64,000 bases of DNA from positions 1,646,249 to 1,710,248 of the forward strand of contig NZ_CP156626.1 in assembly GCF_039852015.1 (NCBI RefSeq), read 5' to 3'. Position 1 is the first letter of the stretch, and each line of letters begins with the position of its first letter. Shown here piece after piece: positions 34,718 to 43,890 of the stretch. The translations under genes were made by a program, and so were the position numbers. A model generated the notes under the pieces. That model did no database searches, was not told the origin of the DNA, and saw only the letters and a program-made list of their open reading frames with translations. The DNA comes from Robbsia sp. KACC 23696. GTDB lineage: Bacteria; Pseudomonadota; Gammaproteobacteria; Burkholderiales; Burkholderiaceae.

Positions 34718-35467
34718 TCTAGTCTCAGCACTAAGTCTGTTCAGTAATTGATCAATGATACTCCGACTCGATTCGGTTGCGGCAATAATTGTGGCAAAAA
34801 AGCAGACCGCCATTTTACAATAGGGCAAGATGGTTCTTACTGATTACTCGCGACCACTTATGCGTTATGCCCTATGCGTCTCCGTACTTTTACCGGTCGA
34901 AGTTCCGATCAAAACCACATTACAGCCCACGTGAGGACCCTTTTTTCGGTGTCTTGTGCGCCGAATGAACACGCCTGTACTTTTTATAATTACTCGCTAC
35001 GTTAGCTTGGACCGCGAACACGTCCGATTCTTGAATCACAGGTCCCGATAAGTGTCCACTCGGCACATGGCTGATGTTCTGCACGGCCGATTCTGTCAGG
35101 TGGTGGACGAAATTTTTTCTTTGCTTATTCGCGGGCACTTACGCCGCCCACACGCGCCTATGCGCCCCCTCGTATGCCCACGCCCGCATTTGTAATGGGG
35201 TGGCGAATGAACGATGGTCGGAATTGCAGCAGATTTCAAACGACAGCGTACTCTCGACTTCACACGTCGCGCAGCACCGGGGGCGAATAGCACTGCAAGT
35301 CCGATTCGGGTGGTGCTCCGGTAGCCCATCGGCACTTAGCTCGATAAGGTACACCGTATCGAGCCTAGCCCCGAGCACGATGAAGTTGGATCGAAATAGT
35401 TGACCGATAATTCGAGCTATGCTGTAATTCGAGCCATTAACTAATTCGATCCAACGGCGGGGACGAA
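34718..35467. other. Intergenic region between ParA-like and recombinase genes
   Basis: 750 bases, AT-richer than the chromosome. Small open frames on both strands have no ribosome sites and no recognisable sequence, so I call none of them. It holds a widely spaced inverted repeat ATAGGGCA (34820-34827) / TGCCCTAT (34868-34875), possibly in the ParA-like promoter, and the recombinase-associated repeats at 35339-35449. Confidence 0.6.
35339..35449. repeat. Repeat cluster upstream of the serine recombinase (candidate res site or operator)
   Basis: GCTCGATA-N10-TATCGAGC forms a 26-bp dyad at 35339-35364. Then TAATTCGA occurs three times at 35408, 35425 and 35442, exactly 17 bases apart, and runs up to the gene start. 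This layout resembles resolvase binding subsites, or iterons used by an autoregulator. Confidence 0.55.
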
Positions 35468-36085
35468 ATGAAGCGCATCTATTACGGGCGAATAAGCACA
35501 ACAGACGGTCAGTCCTCCGCGAGCCAATACGCGGACGCACAAGCCGAGGGAATCGATCCCGAGGACACTTTCATTGACGAGGGCGTGAGCGGGTACCACG
35601 TCGCCCCACAGGCTAGGGAGCAATGGCCGCACGTTGAGCGCGACCTGCGGAAAGGCGGCGTGCTTGTCGTGCGCTGGCTGGACCGGATTAGTCGTCGTTA
35701 TGACGAACTCCACGAAACGATGCAACGCCTTATGAAGCGCGGCGTACGGGTTGAATGCACGCTGAATGGCATGTCGTTTGATGGTGGAGCGACCGATGCG
35801 ATCAGCAAGGCTACGCGAGACGCGGTATTGGCGTTCATGGCAGCACAAGGCGAGGCTGACTATCTAAACAGGCGCGAAATGCAGGCGCGCGGTATTGCCG
35901 TCGCCAAGCTCGGGGACAACTACGCCACGGTTGGACGTAAGCGAAAAGCGGATTACGCAGAGGTGCGCGCATGGAGGGCTGAGAACGGCGCATCCATTAG
36001 TCAGACGGCTGCAAACTTCGGGATTTCCACGGCGGCGGTTAAACGCGCTATCGCGGAAGCCAAGGGGATAGCGACTGCAAATTAG
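35468..36085 (+). CDS. Serine recombinase (resolvase/invertase family)
   Basis: 205-residue small serine recombinase. The catalytic Ser is at about position 10 (YYGRISTTDGQ), with DEGVSGYHVAPQ and the Arg cluster in VVRWLDRISRR further on. A helix-turn-helix ends the protein (SISQTAANFGISTAAVKRAI). It breaks DNA through a phosphoserine linkage and works on the adjacent repeats or in dimer resolution or inversion. The size and C-terminal HTH fit resolvases rather than large serine integrases. GGGGACGA precedes the ATG. Confidence 0.85.
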   Translation: MKRIYYGRISTTDGQSSASQYADAQAEGIDPEDTFIDEGVSGYHVAPQAREQWPHVERDLRKGGVLVVRWLDRISRRYDELHETMQRLMKRGVRVECTLNGMSFDGGATDAISKATRDAVLAFMAAQGEADYLNRREMQARGIAVAKLGDNYATVGRKRKADYAEVRAWRAENGASISQTAANFGISTAAVKRAIAEAKGIATAN

Positions 36086-36189
36086 GGCGCTGGCACCGCA
36101 TACCGTAGAGGCCCGGACAGTCTTGGCGGATACACCGGGCGACCAACCACCACGCGGGCCAGCGTGCTCGCACAATACCGTAAACGATC

Positions 36190-36783
36190 ATGGCGAACCA
36201 CAACATCATCACTGAAGCATCTGGCAAATTGGCGTTCTACCCCTACGAGGCTGAGGCGGTCGAGAATCCGGCTGACCTTGATGAAGCGTATCGGGAAGGC
36301 GCTTTCTTCGCAGAGACAGATTGGCAGTGGGCATTGAAGGAACCGGTGCATGCTCGGCCAGCAAACATGGCCGAACACCGGGCTATGGCTTGGGCGTTCA
36401 TCTCGGGAACCGTTTGTCCCGCGTGGCAGAACGAAGACATGCTTAACGCGTTCTATCTCGGGTATGAGGACCGAGCTACCGAGTTAGCGGACGCAGGAGA
36501 AGCCGGATACAAGGCAATGGCCGAAGCCGGAAGCGTCGCCGCTACCGCCGGATGGATTCTACAGACGCGACCTTGGATCAATACCGCTACGAAGAAGGAT
36601 AAGGCCATCCGCACCGAACGGGCGGCAGGGGCCGGTGCGGCACAGTGGCAAGTGATCGCGGCGGCCAGCAAGCAGCCTTGCGACCTACATCAGGTCGAGC
36701 AAGCGCTGGCGCGTGCTGACGCGGCGGGAAAATGCGCGCTGCGTGGTCGCGACTTCCTGGGCAACCTTGCCACAGTCCACTGA
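36190..36783 (+). CDS. Hypothetical protein of the element
   Basis: 197-residue soluble protein, no signal peptide or membrane helix. It is Ala-rich and helical, with many aromatic residues in the first half (LAFYPYEAEAVENPADLD, FAETDWQWALKEP). I recognise no family. It lies 104 bases after the recombinase gene and is followed by a strong terminator, so it is probably the last gene of a two-gene transcript. Confidence 0.55.
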   Translation: MANHNIITEASGKLAFYPYEAEAVENPADLDEAYREGAFFAETDWQWALKEPVHARPANMAEHRAMAWAFISGTVCPAWQNEDMLNAFYLGYEDRATELADAGEAGYKAMAEAGSVAATAGWILQTRPWINTATKKDKAIRTERAAGAGAAQWQVIAAASKQPCDLHQVEQALARADAAGKCALRGRDFLGNLATVH

Positions 36784-36808
36784 TACTTCCGCCGTATGAC
36801 ATCCGAGA

Positions 36809-36836
36809 GGCCCGCCAATGTGCGGGCCTTTTACAT
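36809..36836 (+). terminator. Rho-independent terminator
   Basis: GGCCCGC-CAATGT-GCGGGCC followed by TTTTACATTTTTTT, 26 bases after the stop of the preceding gene. Strong GC stem with a T-rich tail on the plus strand. Confidence 0.85.
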
Positions 36837-37375
36837 TTTTTTGGGTGATGCACTTGTGCCGTCGCTGCTGATTCCTCGCGCAGTTTCATTCGCTTTAGGG
36901 TAGCGATTTGGCGGTGTGATTCATTTCGGAACACTGTCAAGACACACACAGACCGCCCCGACTATTACCGTACCTTCAGCAGGTATCCCGAGTGATTCCA
37001 CGCCGCCGTAGCGGTCGGTGGTCGCCAACGTGCAGGCTTAGGCACTGATACGCAGGCCGATGCTCTTGTGCGCCCAGTCGCGCTTTATCCGCAGGTCATT
37101 AAAGCGGTAGATGTTGGTTCGGCGGCCTGTGTCAAATCGGCCAGTTCCTTTCTGCGAGTTGGTTCCCTAGGTCTAGGTGGTGCCAATTCTCCTACTACCT
37201 TCTACAGCATAGTAGTAGGAAGAAAGGTGCCGTTCTATCTGACAAAAAAGCTTTTACATCAATAGCCTAGGCCAATCGTGGGTTGTCTCGGGGGCGGCAC
37301 CCTGGACACCGTTGTCAACTTGCGATAGCTACCGCGAATTGGCGTCGGTGAACGTTTGAACAAGGAGAGAAGCGA
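36837..37375. other. Noncoding region before the phage-like gene run
   Basis: 540 bases without a supported gene; open frames here lack ribosome sites. It contains the hairpin at 37190-37220 and should carry the promoter of the gene at 37376. Confidence 0.55.
37190..37220. other. 9-bp perfect hairpin in the leader of the phage-like run
   Basis: TCCTACTAC and GTAGTAGGA flank a 13-base loop. No T-run follows, so it is not a plain terminator. It may be an operator, a transcript-processing site or part of a small RNA. Confidence 0.4.
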
Positions 37376-38275
37376 ATGCACGAGGCAGTGATGCAGTTGA
37401 GGAAGCAGCACGCAGCTGATCGGCGTGCCGTACTGGATTTTGAGGAAATCGATCAAGCTGCGGCCTTTGACGCAAAGCGTATGGGTTACCTAGTGCAAAA
37501 GGAGAAATACGAAGCGGCACTGAGGGAGATGCGCGCATTCCTAAGTGCTGAGGCAGATAAATACGCTGCCAACATCGAGGTGCGAGGGTTTCGCCGCCCA
37601 ATTATCCAGCAGCAGATTGTAGTCGTAGCCGATAAAGGCCCGGAATACCGAGCGGCAAAGCAAGCGTTGATGAGTAAGTTGTTTGCCGATAGACGCACTC
37701 GGACGATGGACGGCAGGGCGTTACGCGTGGTGTATCTAAGAGAATCCGAACGACAGGCGGCCTATTTAGGGGAGCTGCCAGCGAGTATTTGGAATCGCCC
37801 TTTCCGCGAATGGGAGCAGGCCGTAGCCGACCGTAGCTTGATTGCGAGCGCCCTTATTGCGACCAATCCGGACGGTACTGCACGGGAGGTCCTGAACACT
37901 TTTGCGAAGATTCATAACCGCATCGTCGAACGGGCGAAGCCAGCTGCGAAGCCAGCGAGAGGTGCTGCTGGCAAAAACTTCGGCAAACATGGGCGCGTTG
38001 AATTCCTTTCTGGCAAGCGTGTCGCGTGGTTTGGCAGCAAGCCATTGGCGTATCGCGGGGAAGGCGCGTCTATTCGCCTGACTATTAAAGACGGTACGGC
38101 CCGGAAAGACATACGCATCGTAAAAACGCTTTCTGCTGCACCATTCAATGTAAAGCCTGAAACCATCGCCCGATGGATTGCCAATGCCGAAACGCAAGCA
38201 GCGCACGCGAACTACAGCCCGATCGAAGCCCAGCGTGACGATTTCGGACGTTTTACTGGATCGCGTGAACTGTAG
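37376..38275 (+). CDS. Hypothetical phage-like protein
   Basis: 299-residue basic, helical protein without recognised family. Residues 1-70 look coiled (MQLRKQHAADRRAVLDFEE; KEKYEAALREMRAFLSAEAD). The middle is Arg/Lys-rich, with AKPAAKPARGAAGKNFGKHG as a likely disordered linker, and the C-terminal part is a compact domain (GEGASIRLTIKDGTARKDIR). The ribosome site AAGGAGAGAAGCG is strong. It starts the codirectional run up to 42154. Confidence 0.6.
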   Translation: MHEAVMQLRKQHAADRRAVLDFEEIDQAAAFDAKRMGYLVQKEKYEAALREMRAFLSAEADKYAANIEVRGFRRPIIQQQIVVVADKGPEYRAAKQALMSKLFADRRTRTMDGRALRVVYLRESERQAAYLGELPASIWNRPFREWEQAVADRSLIASALIATNPDGTAREVLNTFAKIHNRIVERAKPAAKPARGAAGKNFGKHGRVEFLSGKRVAWFGSKPLAYRGEGASIRLTIKDGTARKDIRIVKTLSAAPFNVKPETIARWIANAETQAAHANYSPIEAQRDDFGRFTGSREL

Positions 38276-38316
38276 AACCGGGCGCTACACACACGCCGCC
38301 ATTAGAGGAGTTATCA

Positions 38317-38526
38317 ATGACAAATCCTTTCCGTAAGCCACGAGGCCACCGAATGAGCCGAAAGTTTCGTCCCGAGCCCGAGTCTATTACAGCCAAGCTG
38401 GTGCGTAACCAAGCCGACTTAGACCGCCTGTGGAAAGGTGGCGCACGCGGAGACCAACAAGCCTTTCTAGACCGGCTTCGTGACGCAAGGGAGGCTGAGG
38501 CCAACTTCGTTTTTGTGCAGCAGTAA
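38317..38526 (+). CDS. Small hypothetical protein
   Basis: 69 residues, very basic N-terminus (NPFRKPRGHRMSRKFRPEPE) and a charged helical C-terminus. It is supported by the ribosome site AGAGGAG seven bases before the ATG and its place in the run. No family recognised. Confidence 0.5.
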   Translation: MTNPFRKPRGHRMSRKFRPEPESITAKLVRNQADLDRLWKGGARGDQQAFLDRLRDAREAEANFVFVQQ

Positions 38527-38555
38527 CCACGAAGTTAGATTAACTGGAGAATTTT

Positions 38556-38771
38556 ATGAAGATAGTGAATCACCCGCTGGAATACAACGATGTCGCCAAA
38601 GCGTATTTCAAATCGCTCGCAGCACGCGCTTCTAAAGGTGGCGTGTGCGTATGGCGGGAAGTCGTTGAGCAACTTACCGGCAGCCTGCCGACCTATGCGA
38701 CGAGGAAGCAGCGCGCACGACAAAAGGTCGCAGTGGTGCGGATGCTGGGCGGAGGCCAAGAAAAGTCGTGA
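38556..38771 (+). CDS. Small hypothetical protein
   Basis: 71 residues, basic, possible helix-turn-helix-like segment (VCVWREVVEQLTGSLPTYAT). Ribosome site TGGAGAAT before the ATG. The stop overlaps the GTG of the next small gene (GTGA at 38768-38771). Confidence 0.5.
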   Translation: MKIVNHPLEYNDVAKAYFKSLAARASKGGVCVWREVVEQLTGSLPTYATRKQRARQKVAVVRMLGGGQEKS

Positions 38772-38971
38772 GTACATCGGCACGCCCGCACCGACGACTT
38801 GCCGGGTGCCCCTCGTGTGAAGTCTGGGTGTTGGGCGGCATTCGGTATCGCGAGTGGATTGAAACGCTGCGTGTCTTTCGTAACCGCGATTCTGTGCATG
38901 AAGCAGAAGCTGAACCGCCGCTTCGATGTCGAATTAGGCACCCCAAAAGTGTTTGGTTGAAGGCACTGTGA
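38768..38971 (+). CDS. Small hypothetical protein, overlapped at both ends
   Basis: 67 residues, Arg- and Cys-containing (GCPSCEVWVLGG). It starts with GTG at the four-base overlap with the previous gene and ends in the same kind of GTGA overlap with the next. The two overlaps are the main support; the sequence is not recognised. Confidence 0.4.
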   Translation: MSTSARPHRRLAGCPSCEVWVLGGIRYREWIETLRVFRNRDSVHEAEAEPPLRCRIRHPKSVWLKAL

Positions 38972-39543
38972 AGCCCTTTGGCAGCAGTAATAAGGTCCCT
39001 AAAAACCTATCGCACTATCAAGTCCCACCCCGTGCATCCAAGCTAACGCGACGGCATGCCGCCTTTGCCCGGCTAGACCCCGCGTACGCGTGGCAACTAC
39101 GGAATCAGACCCGCTATCCGCAACGCATTGATGCCCTTTTAGCGGGCCGGAAGTGGTTCAGCGGGAACGAATGCAAGAAATGCAAAGGCACACGCCGACG
39201 CGTATACAACGTTGGCTGCTATGACTGCGAACAGCTAGGGCGCGGTTTCTCTTTAGATGCCAAAGGCCGCTGCACGGCGCTTCCTGCGGCAAAGCTCTCA
39301 CGAGATGGTTGGCTTTCCCGTAACGATGAGAGGCGACGGGAGCGACGCGGTGACTGCATAGAGCGAGTTGCCGGGATGTTCCGGTCACGCGAATACCCTG
39401 GCGGGCGGCTGCACATAATGTGTCCAGCACTGCGCATCGATAACCCGGACTTTGGCAAGGTCCAGTCCTCCCGTATCTTCCAATTATGCGAACAACACTC
39501 TGACCTACTGCAACTGCTTCGGCAGGCCGGCTGGTCGATCTAA
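38968..39543 (+). CDS. Hypothetical protein with Zn-finger-like cysteines
   Basis: 191-residue basic protein. CKKC and CYDC, 15 residues apart, form a likely C4 zinc site (about residues 69-91). The N-terminal part is polar and rich in Arg/Lys. A late Cys pattern (GRLHIMCPALR) may add to it. The start is set by the GTGA overlap at 38968; an in-frame TTG at 38953 is possible. DNA or RNA binding is plausible. Confidence 0.5.
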   Translation: MKPFGSSNKVPKNLSHYQVPPRASKLTRRHAAFARLDPAYAWQLRNQTRYPQRIDALLAGRKWFSGNECKKCKGTRRRVYNVGCYDCEQLGRGFSLDAKGRCTALPAAKLSRDGWLSRNDERRRERRGDCIERVAGMFRSREYPGGRLHIMCPALRIDNPDFGKVQSSRIFQLCEQHSDLLQLLRQAGWSI

Positions 39544-39565
39544 CCTCAATTTATAAGGAGCTTCA

Positions 39566-41887
39566 ATGGATTACAGTTTCAGTCTCGATAGCAACGTTCA
39601 GCCAGAGCACCAGCCTAGCGTGATTAACAGTAACGGAAGTACGGCTAGCTTCAGCGCAAGTGCAAGCGGCGACCAGTCGAGCGGCAATGTCGCGCAAGGC
39701 GGAACCGACTTTGCCGCAATGGCTGCAGCGGAGGCACGGCAGGGTATCGGCGGGCTCGGCATCAGCTTGGACAGCTTCAACAAGCTGACAGGCGGTGCTA
39801 TTCAAGGATACGTAGACCGCGCGAAAAAGGAACAGTACGCCCAGGGCATGGCGATGGCGGCGCAGGGGCAAAGCCTGCAGAGCATCGAAGATAACCAGCC
39901 GTGGTACACGAAGCTTTACGGACCGGATGCCACGACGCAGGGCGCACAGATGTTCAACGTCAATGCGGCGATGTCCGATGCACAGACAAGCTTCACGCAG
40001 GCCATGCCGCAGCTTCGCGAGCGCTCGCCGGATCAAGTGCGGCAGTACCTCGTTGGCAAGATGTCCCAGGTGCAGAGCACGGGCGATCAGTTCACAGACG
40101 CGATGATGCAGCAGAAGCTCGCAGAGCAGTTGCCACAAATGTTAGACCAACACATGCAACACTACGCTCAGTTCACCCAAGAGCAGAACTACAGCGGCTT
40201 CACGAACATGGCGACCGCGTCCGCCCGGTCAATGCAGACCACTCTCGCCTCCTCGAATAACCCGGCTCAGGATGACATCGCTGCCGCGCATCGGAATTAC
40301 ATGCAGCAGATCGCGCGACCAGACAACATGGACCTCAAATCATACCAGCGCGCGCTTCGTGACGTAACAGTATCGAACGCTATCAATGGTAACTGGCAGG
40401 CCGTACGGGCGATGCAGAAAGTGCCCGAGTATCAGTCAATGGATGCGGTGATGAAGGCCGACTTAGACAACAAAATCCCTGTTTTCGAGGCACAGGCTGC
40501 TGCGAAGAACCCGGAAGTTGCAAAAGATTTTTCCGATGCTGCCACACTGAAGTTCAACATGATGCAAGGGTACAGCCCGTACCCGAGTACGCCTGCAGGT
40601 CATGCCGCCGCGATGGCTCAGATGCAGTCCATAAACGACGCGTGGACACTGCAGTACGGCGATGCCACGGTCCCGTTTACTCCCGAAACGATGGCGGACA
40701 CGATTAGGGGTATGGACCTGAACAACGCGCGGCAGTTCCAATCGGCAATGAAGCTGCAAACGGAGCAGACCAATTTTAACCGCGCGACAGTCATGGTAAA
40801 TAATGCCTGGGCGAGCAAAGCGCCTGAAGCATTGAAGGGTATTCCGATCCCAGAGAGTGCATTTGTGACACAGCTAAACCTTCTCTACGACGATGCTCTA
40901 AAAGCCGGTCCCGGATCGAGCCACTACGCTCATTTCTGGACGAACGCCAGTGCTAATGCGCGCGACGCTGATTTCAGACCGACAAAGCTGGTATGGATGA
41001 TCAATAGTTCGATGTCGACCTTCTTCGATAATGCGGGGCCTGCAACGCCGCAGCAGCAGGTTGTGCTTCGGGACGCACAGCTACTCCGGCAGGGACAGGG
41101 TGGCGTTGACGCTGTGAAAGCGTACTTCGGCGATAAGGCTGAAGGCGTCCTAGCAATCTTGGATAACGGCGTCGACATCAGCGACCCAAAGCAATTCGCC
41201 GCTGTACGCCAGCAGTACACAAGGGGCAGATTGGCTAGTGCCTCGGCGCAGGACAAGAAAGCTGCGCTGGCCTATGTGAACGGGCAGGACTCGGCATGGT
41301 GGAATCCTTTCCGGCGCGGCGACCTTATGACCTGGAACATCACGGACGGGGCTAAGGCAAATCTGGCAGCGCAGGTCGCACCCCTAATGGCACAAAAGAT
41401 GGCTGCGTTCGGGCTTAGTAAAGACGATGCTGCTCGTGCCGCGTTCTCTGAGGTCGTAAAGAACGGCGAGCTGGTGCCGGGTGCTTTGGTGCCAGAAGAC
41501 GGGCGATACAATAAGGGCGAGCGCTGGGCTGATTATGTGGCGAAGGTTCCCGGCGCAGTTGCCAGCCAGAATTCTACGCTATACCAGGACTCGATGCGCG
41601 ACTACATCAGCGAACTAGTTACTCATCAAGTAAAGCAACGTGGACAGGCGGACATGGCGAACTTCGATCCTTCGGACTATCACGTTCAATGGGGTACATA
41701 CCTAGGAAACGGCCTTATGAACTTAGCCATGCAGAAAACAGATGGTTCACCTTTGTACGTGACGATGCAGGCGGATGAGTTCGGCAAACGTATGGCGAAG
41801 AACGCTCTCGATACGTCATACGGTAACACGCATGGACATGACCAACCAGGTTTGGCAAATCGCAACGCCTACGGCTGGCCTTACTAA
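39566..41887 (+). CDS. Putative phage internal virion (ejection) protein
   Basis: 773-residue protein, the largest of the element. The N-terminal ~60 residues are Ser/Asn/Gly/Gln-rich and low in complexity. The rest is helical and Gln/Met/Ala-rich, with NQPWYTKLYGPDATTQGAQ, KMSQVQSTGDQFTDAMMQQ and many tryptophans. Size, composition and the 'PWY.KLYGP..' region resemble T7 gp15-like internal core proteins of podoviruses, which are ejected to form a DNA conduit. This is a resemblance judged by eye. Ribosome site AAGGAG seven bases before the ATG. No capsid, portal, terminase or tail gene accompanies it. Confidence 0.5.
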   Translation: MDYSFSLDSNVQPEHQPSVINSNGSTASFSASASGDQSSGNVAQGGTDFAAMAAAEARQGIGGLGISLDSFNKLTGGAIQGYVDRAKKEQYAQGMAMAAQGQSLQSIEDNQPWYTKLYGPDATTQGAQMFNVNAAMSDAQTSFTQAMPQLRERSPDQVRQYLVGKMSQVQSTGDQFTDAMMQQKLAEQLPQMLDQHMQHYAQFTQEQNYSGFTNMATASARSMQTTLASSNNPAQDDIAAAHRNYMQQIARPDNMDLKSYQRALRDVTVSNAINGNWQAVRAMQKVPEYQSMDAVMKADLDNKIPVFEAQAAAKNPEVAKDFSDAATLKFNMMQGYSPYPSTPAGHAAAMAQMQSINDAWTLQYGDATVPFTPETMADTIRGMDLNNARQFQSAMKLQTEQTNFNRATVMVNNAWASKAPEALKGIPIPESAFVTQLNLLYDDALKAGPGSSHYAHFWTNASANARDADFRPTKLVWMINSSMSTFFDNAGPATPQQQVVLRDAQLLRQGQGGVDAVKAYFGDKAEGVLAILDNGVDISDPKQFAAVRQQYTRGRLASASAQDKKAALAYVNGQDSAWWNPFRRGDLMTWNITDGAKANLAAQVAPLMAQKMAAFGLSKDDAARAAFSEVVKNGELVPGALVPEDGRYNKGERWADYVAKVPGAVASQNSTLYQDSMRDYISELVTHQVKQRGQADMANFDPSDYHVQWGTYLGNGLMNLAMQKTDGSPLYVTMQADEFGKRMAKNALDTSYGNTHGHDQPGLANRNAYGWPY

Positions 41888-41947
41888 AAAAGCACCGGCA
41901 GCAGGCTTCAAGGAGCGCGCTGCCGCCACAAACAAATAGGAGATTAA

Positions 41948-42154
41948 ATGCTCGATCCAGAATTAGAAAACTTGCGCGACCAAATAGACGAGGCCGCAGG
42001 GATGCGCCACATGACTCGCGCACAGTTTTTCGGATTTTATGCCTTCGGATTAGACGGCGCGAGTGCGGGCGAGCAAGCAAGCAAGGAAGTATGCGATCCG
42101 CATTCTGACCGCAACTCGCGGGATAGCGTGCCTTCTAGATTGTGGGATTTGTGA
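41948..42154 (+). CDS. Small hypothetical protein
   Basis: 68 residues, acidic (DPELENLRDQIDEAAGMRHM), without recognised family. It has a strong ribosome site (TAGGAGATTAA) before its ATG and is the last gene of the phage-like run, converging with the integrase gene 33 bases away. Confidence 0.5.
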   Translation: MLDPELENLRDQIDEAAGMRHMTRAQFFGFYAFGLDGASAGEQASKEVCDPHSDRNSRDSVPSRLWDL

Positions 42155-42187
42155 TCCGCCGAAAGAGCCCGTAGTGCGCCATCGGCG

Positions 42188-43315
42188 TTAATCATCGACT
42201 TTATCGCTTCTGACGATTCTTGCAACTTGCGCCAGCAGTTCTTCGATTGTTTGGGCTCCGGCGGTCAGCTTCGCTGGCTGATCCAACCTGCGCGCCAAGT
42301 CACGCGCTCGCAGATGCGTGTAGCGCCGTAACACGCTCCATGTCTTGTGGCCCGTAATTGCTGCCACTTCGGGCACCGTCATGCCTTTCTCGAAAAGGCG
42401 CGAGGTGGCTTCGCGCCGCAAGTCGTGAAAGCGCAAGTCGAGAATCCCGGCACGTTTTCGTGTCCGAATGAACGCGCGCTTTACTGCTTCAGCAGTAACC
42501 CCAGGGAACACATTATCGGACTTCTCCAGGGAATCGCTTGCTGCAAGCTTCAGCTTAGCTAGAATGGCTAAAGCCCGTGACGAAAGCGGCACTATTCTGG
42601 CGTCACCGTTCTTCGTTACGGGCAGCTTCGCGTACGGCTGAGTAAAATCGATAAGTGACCACTGGAGGGACACCAGTTCGCCTTGTCGCATCGCCGTCTC
42701 TATCGCAAGCTCAACCACTGGGCTTAGGAATTTGGAATTCGACCCCGCGCAGGCCTGCAAGAGCACGGTTTCTTCTCCGTAGTGCAATCTACGATCACGG
42801 GGGCGGGAGTTCTTTGGGCTGCGCAGGTTGTCGAACGGGTTGTGTTCGAACGGCACGCCCCATTCGGACATGGCTACGGCGATAACGTGGCGCAGCAAGT
42901 TGATGTCTCGATTGACCGTCGAGCCCGAAACTTTTGATAGCCGCTCATCTCGCCATTGCGCGACACGCTGCCTCGTCAACCCTGCTATAGGACAGGCGGC
43001 AAGGGAATGCTTCAGTATGCCGTTGATCCGATCTGACTCGGTATCGACGGAGCGTTTCCCACTCGTGACCTCGTTGAGATAGCGGCGGATTAAGTCAGCG
43101 AAGATGCGATACTTCGGTGCCGAGCCTTCCGCTATTCGCTGTCGATGCTCAACATCAACTGCAGCAGAAACTCTCTCGTCGATTGCCGATTCTTGTTCCG
43201 CTGCCCACGTCTCTGCATCTGAGAACACCCGAAATGTCCGGGATAGGAAGGGGAAGCCCTTGCGTCGTATTTTGACTGTGTAAGTCCCGTTGGCACGCAT
43301 TTGTATCGTTGCCAT
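42188..43315 (-). CDS. Tyrosine recombinase / phage integrase
   Basis: 375-residue integrase. An N-terminal arm-binding-like region (MRANGTYTVKIRRKGFPFLS) precedes a SAM-like core-binding domain and the catalytic domain with Arg in AMRQGELVSLQW, HxxR in FHDLRREATSRL, the second His in GHKTWSVLRRY and the Tyr nucleophile in RRYTHL. The catalytic set is complete. It is more than 2.7 kb from the right att copies, so its own att partner is unclear. Confidence 0.87.
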   Translation of the reverse strand: MATIQMRANGTYTVKIRRKGFPFLSRTFRVFSDAETWAAEQESAIDERVSAAVDVEHRQRIAEGSAPKYRIFADLIRRYLNEVTSGKRSVDTESDRINGILKHSLAACPIAGLTRQRVAQWRDERLSKVSGSTVNRDINLLRHVIAVAMSEWGVPFEHNPFDNLRSPKNSRPRDRRLHYGEETVLLQACAGSNSKFLSPVVELAIETAMRQGELVSLQWSLIDFTQPYAKLPVTKNGDARIVPLSSRALAILAKLKLAASDSLEKSDNVFPGVTAEAVKRAFIRTRKRAGILDLRFHDLRREATSRLFEKGMTVPEVAAITGHKTWSVLRRYTHLRARDLARRLDQPAKLTAGAQTIEELLAQVARIVRSDKVDD

Positions 43316-43552
43316 ACCCGCCCCTCTAAATGAATTGAGATGTGCAGGTGCAGGCGGTCATGCCACCATTCCTCGGCGGAGACAGTATGCCATAGAGCCT
43401 CAGTGGGGCGCGGCAGGACAAGCCCGGTCGCTGTCAGCAACCTTTGCAGTACTTCCCACGGCTAGCCTGTTAATCGTGTTGACGTACAGATGAGTGCCTC
43501 CCGTCAAATTGAGTTGAAAAACTGCATAATTGGGGGATTACACCGAACCGGA

Positions 43553-43783
43553 ATGGACGACATGGACACCGAGTTTCAGCAGACGCTCCGAACAATTCAA
43601 AAGACCAACTTCAATAATCTGATCAAATTGCAAGCAGAGACCACGAGGATTATCGACGAAACAATCTCGGCGAATCGCTGGTCGAGGCGCTGGGAGCCGG
43701 TCATCATGATCGCGTCCTGTCTCGCAGTTGGATTGGCGATCACCTCTGCTGGCGCAGTCATCGGCAAACTGTTCCTGCAATGA
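43553..43783 (+). CDS. Small membrane protein with N-terminal coiled segment
   Basis: 76 residues: a polar helical half (EFQQTLRTIQKTNFNNLIKL) and one C-terminal membrane segment (VIMIASCLAVGLAITSAGAV). It lies between two integrase genes on the opposite strand. A longer frame from 43490 or an ATG at 43562 is possible. Size and topology are like small phage or plasmid membrane proteins; function unknown. Confidence 0.5.
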   Translation: MDDMDTEFQQTLRTIQKTNFNNLIKLQAETTRIIDETISANRWSRRWEPVIMIASCLAVGLAITSAGAVIGKLFLQ

Positions 43784-43890
43784 GACTTAGATTCGCGTGT
43801 CGAATCGGCCTGATGCTGGGAGGTACCTCGTCTTCGCCCGCTAACCGGCAGCCGTCTGGAAAGCATTTCGACAGCTCCGCAGGCGGCTAG

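Noticed and set aside
34820-34875. ATAGGGCA / TGCCCTAT repeat as a parS centromere for the ParA-like protein
   Set aside because: A single pair with a 40-base gap and no ParB gene nearby; it is equally likely to be chance or a promoter element.
34920-35138. 72-residue minus-strand frame in the element
   Set aside because: Starts with an isolated GTG, no ribosome site, no recognised sequence, and competes with several equally poor frames.
35408-35449. CRISPR-like repeat array
   Set aside because: Three 8-base words at 17-base spacing are far too short for CRISPR repeats and spacers; no cas genes are present.
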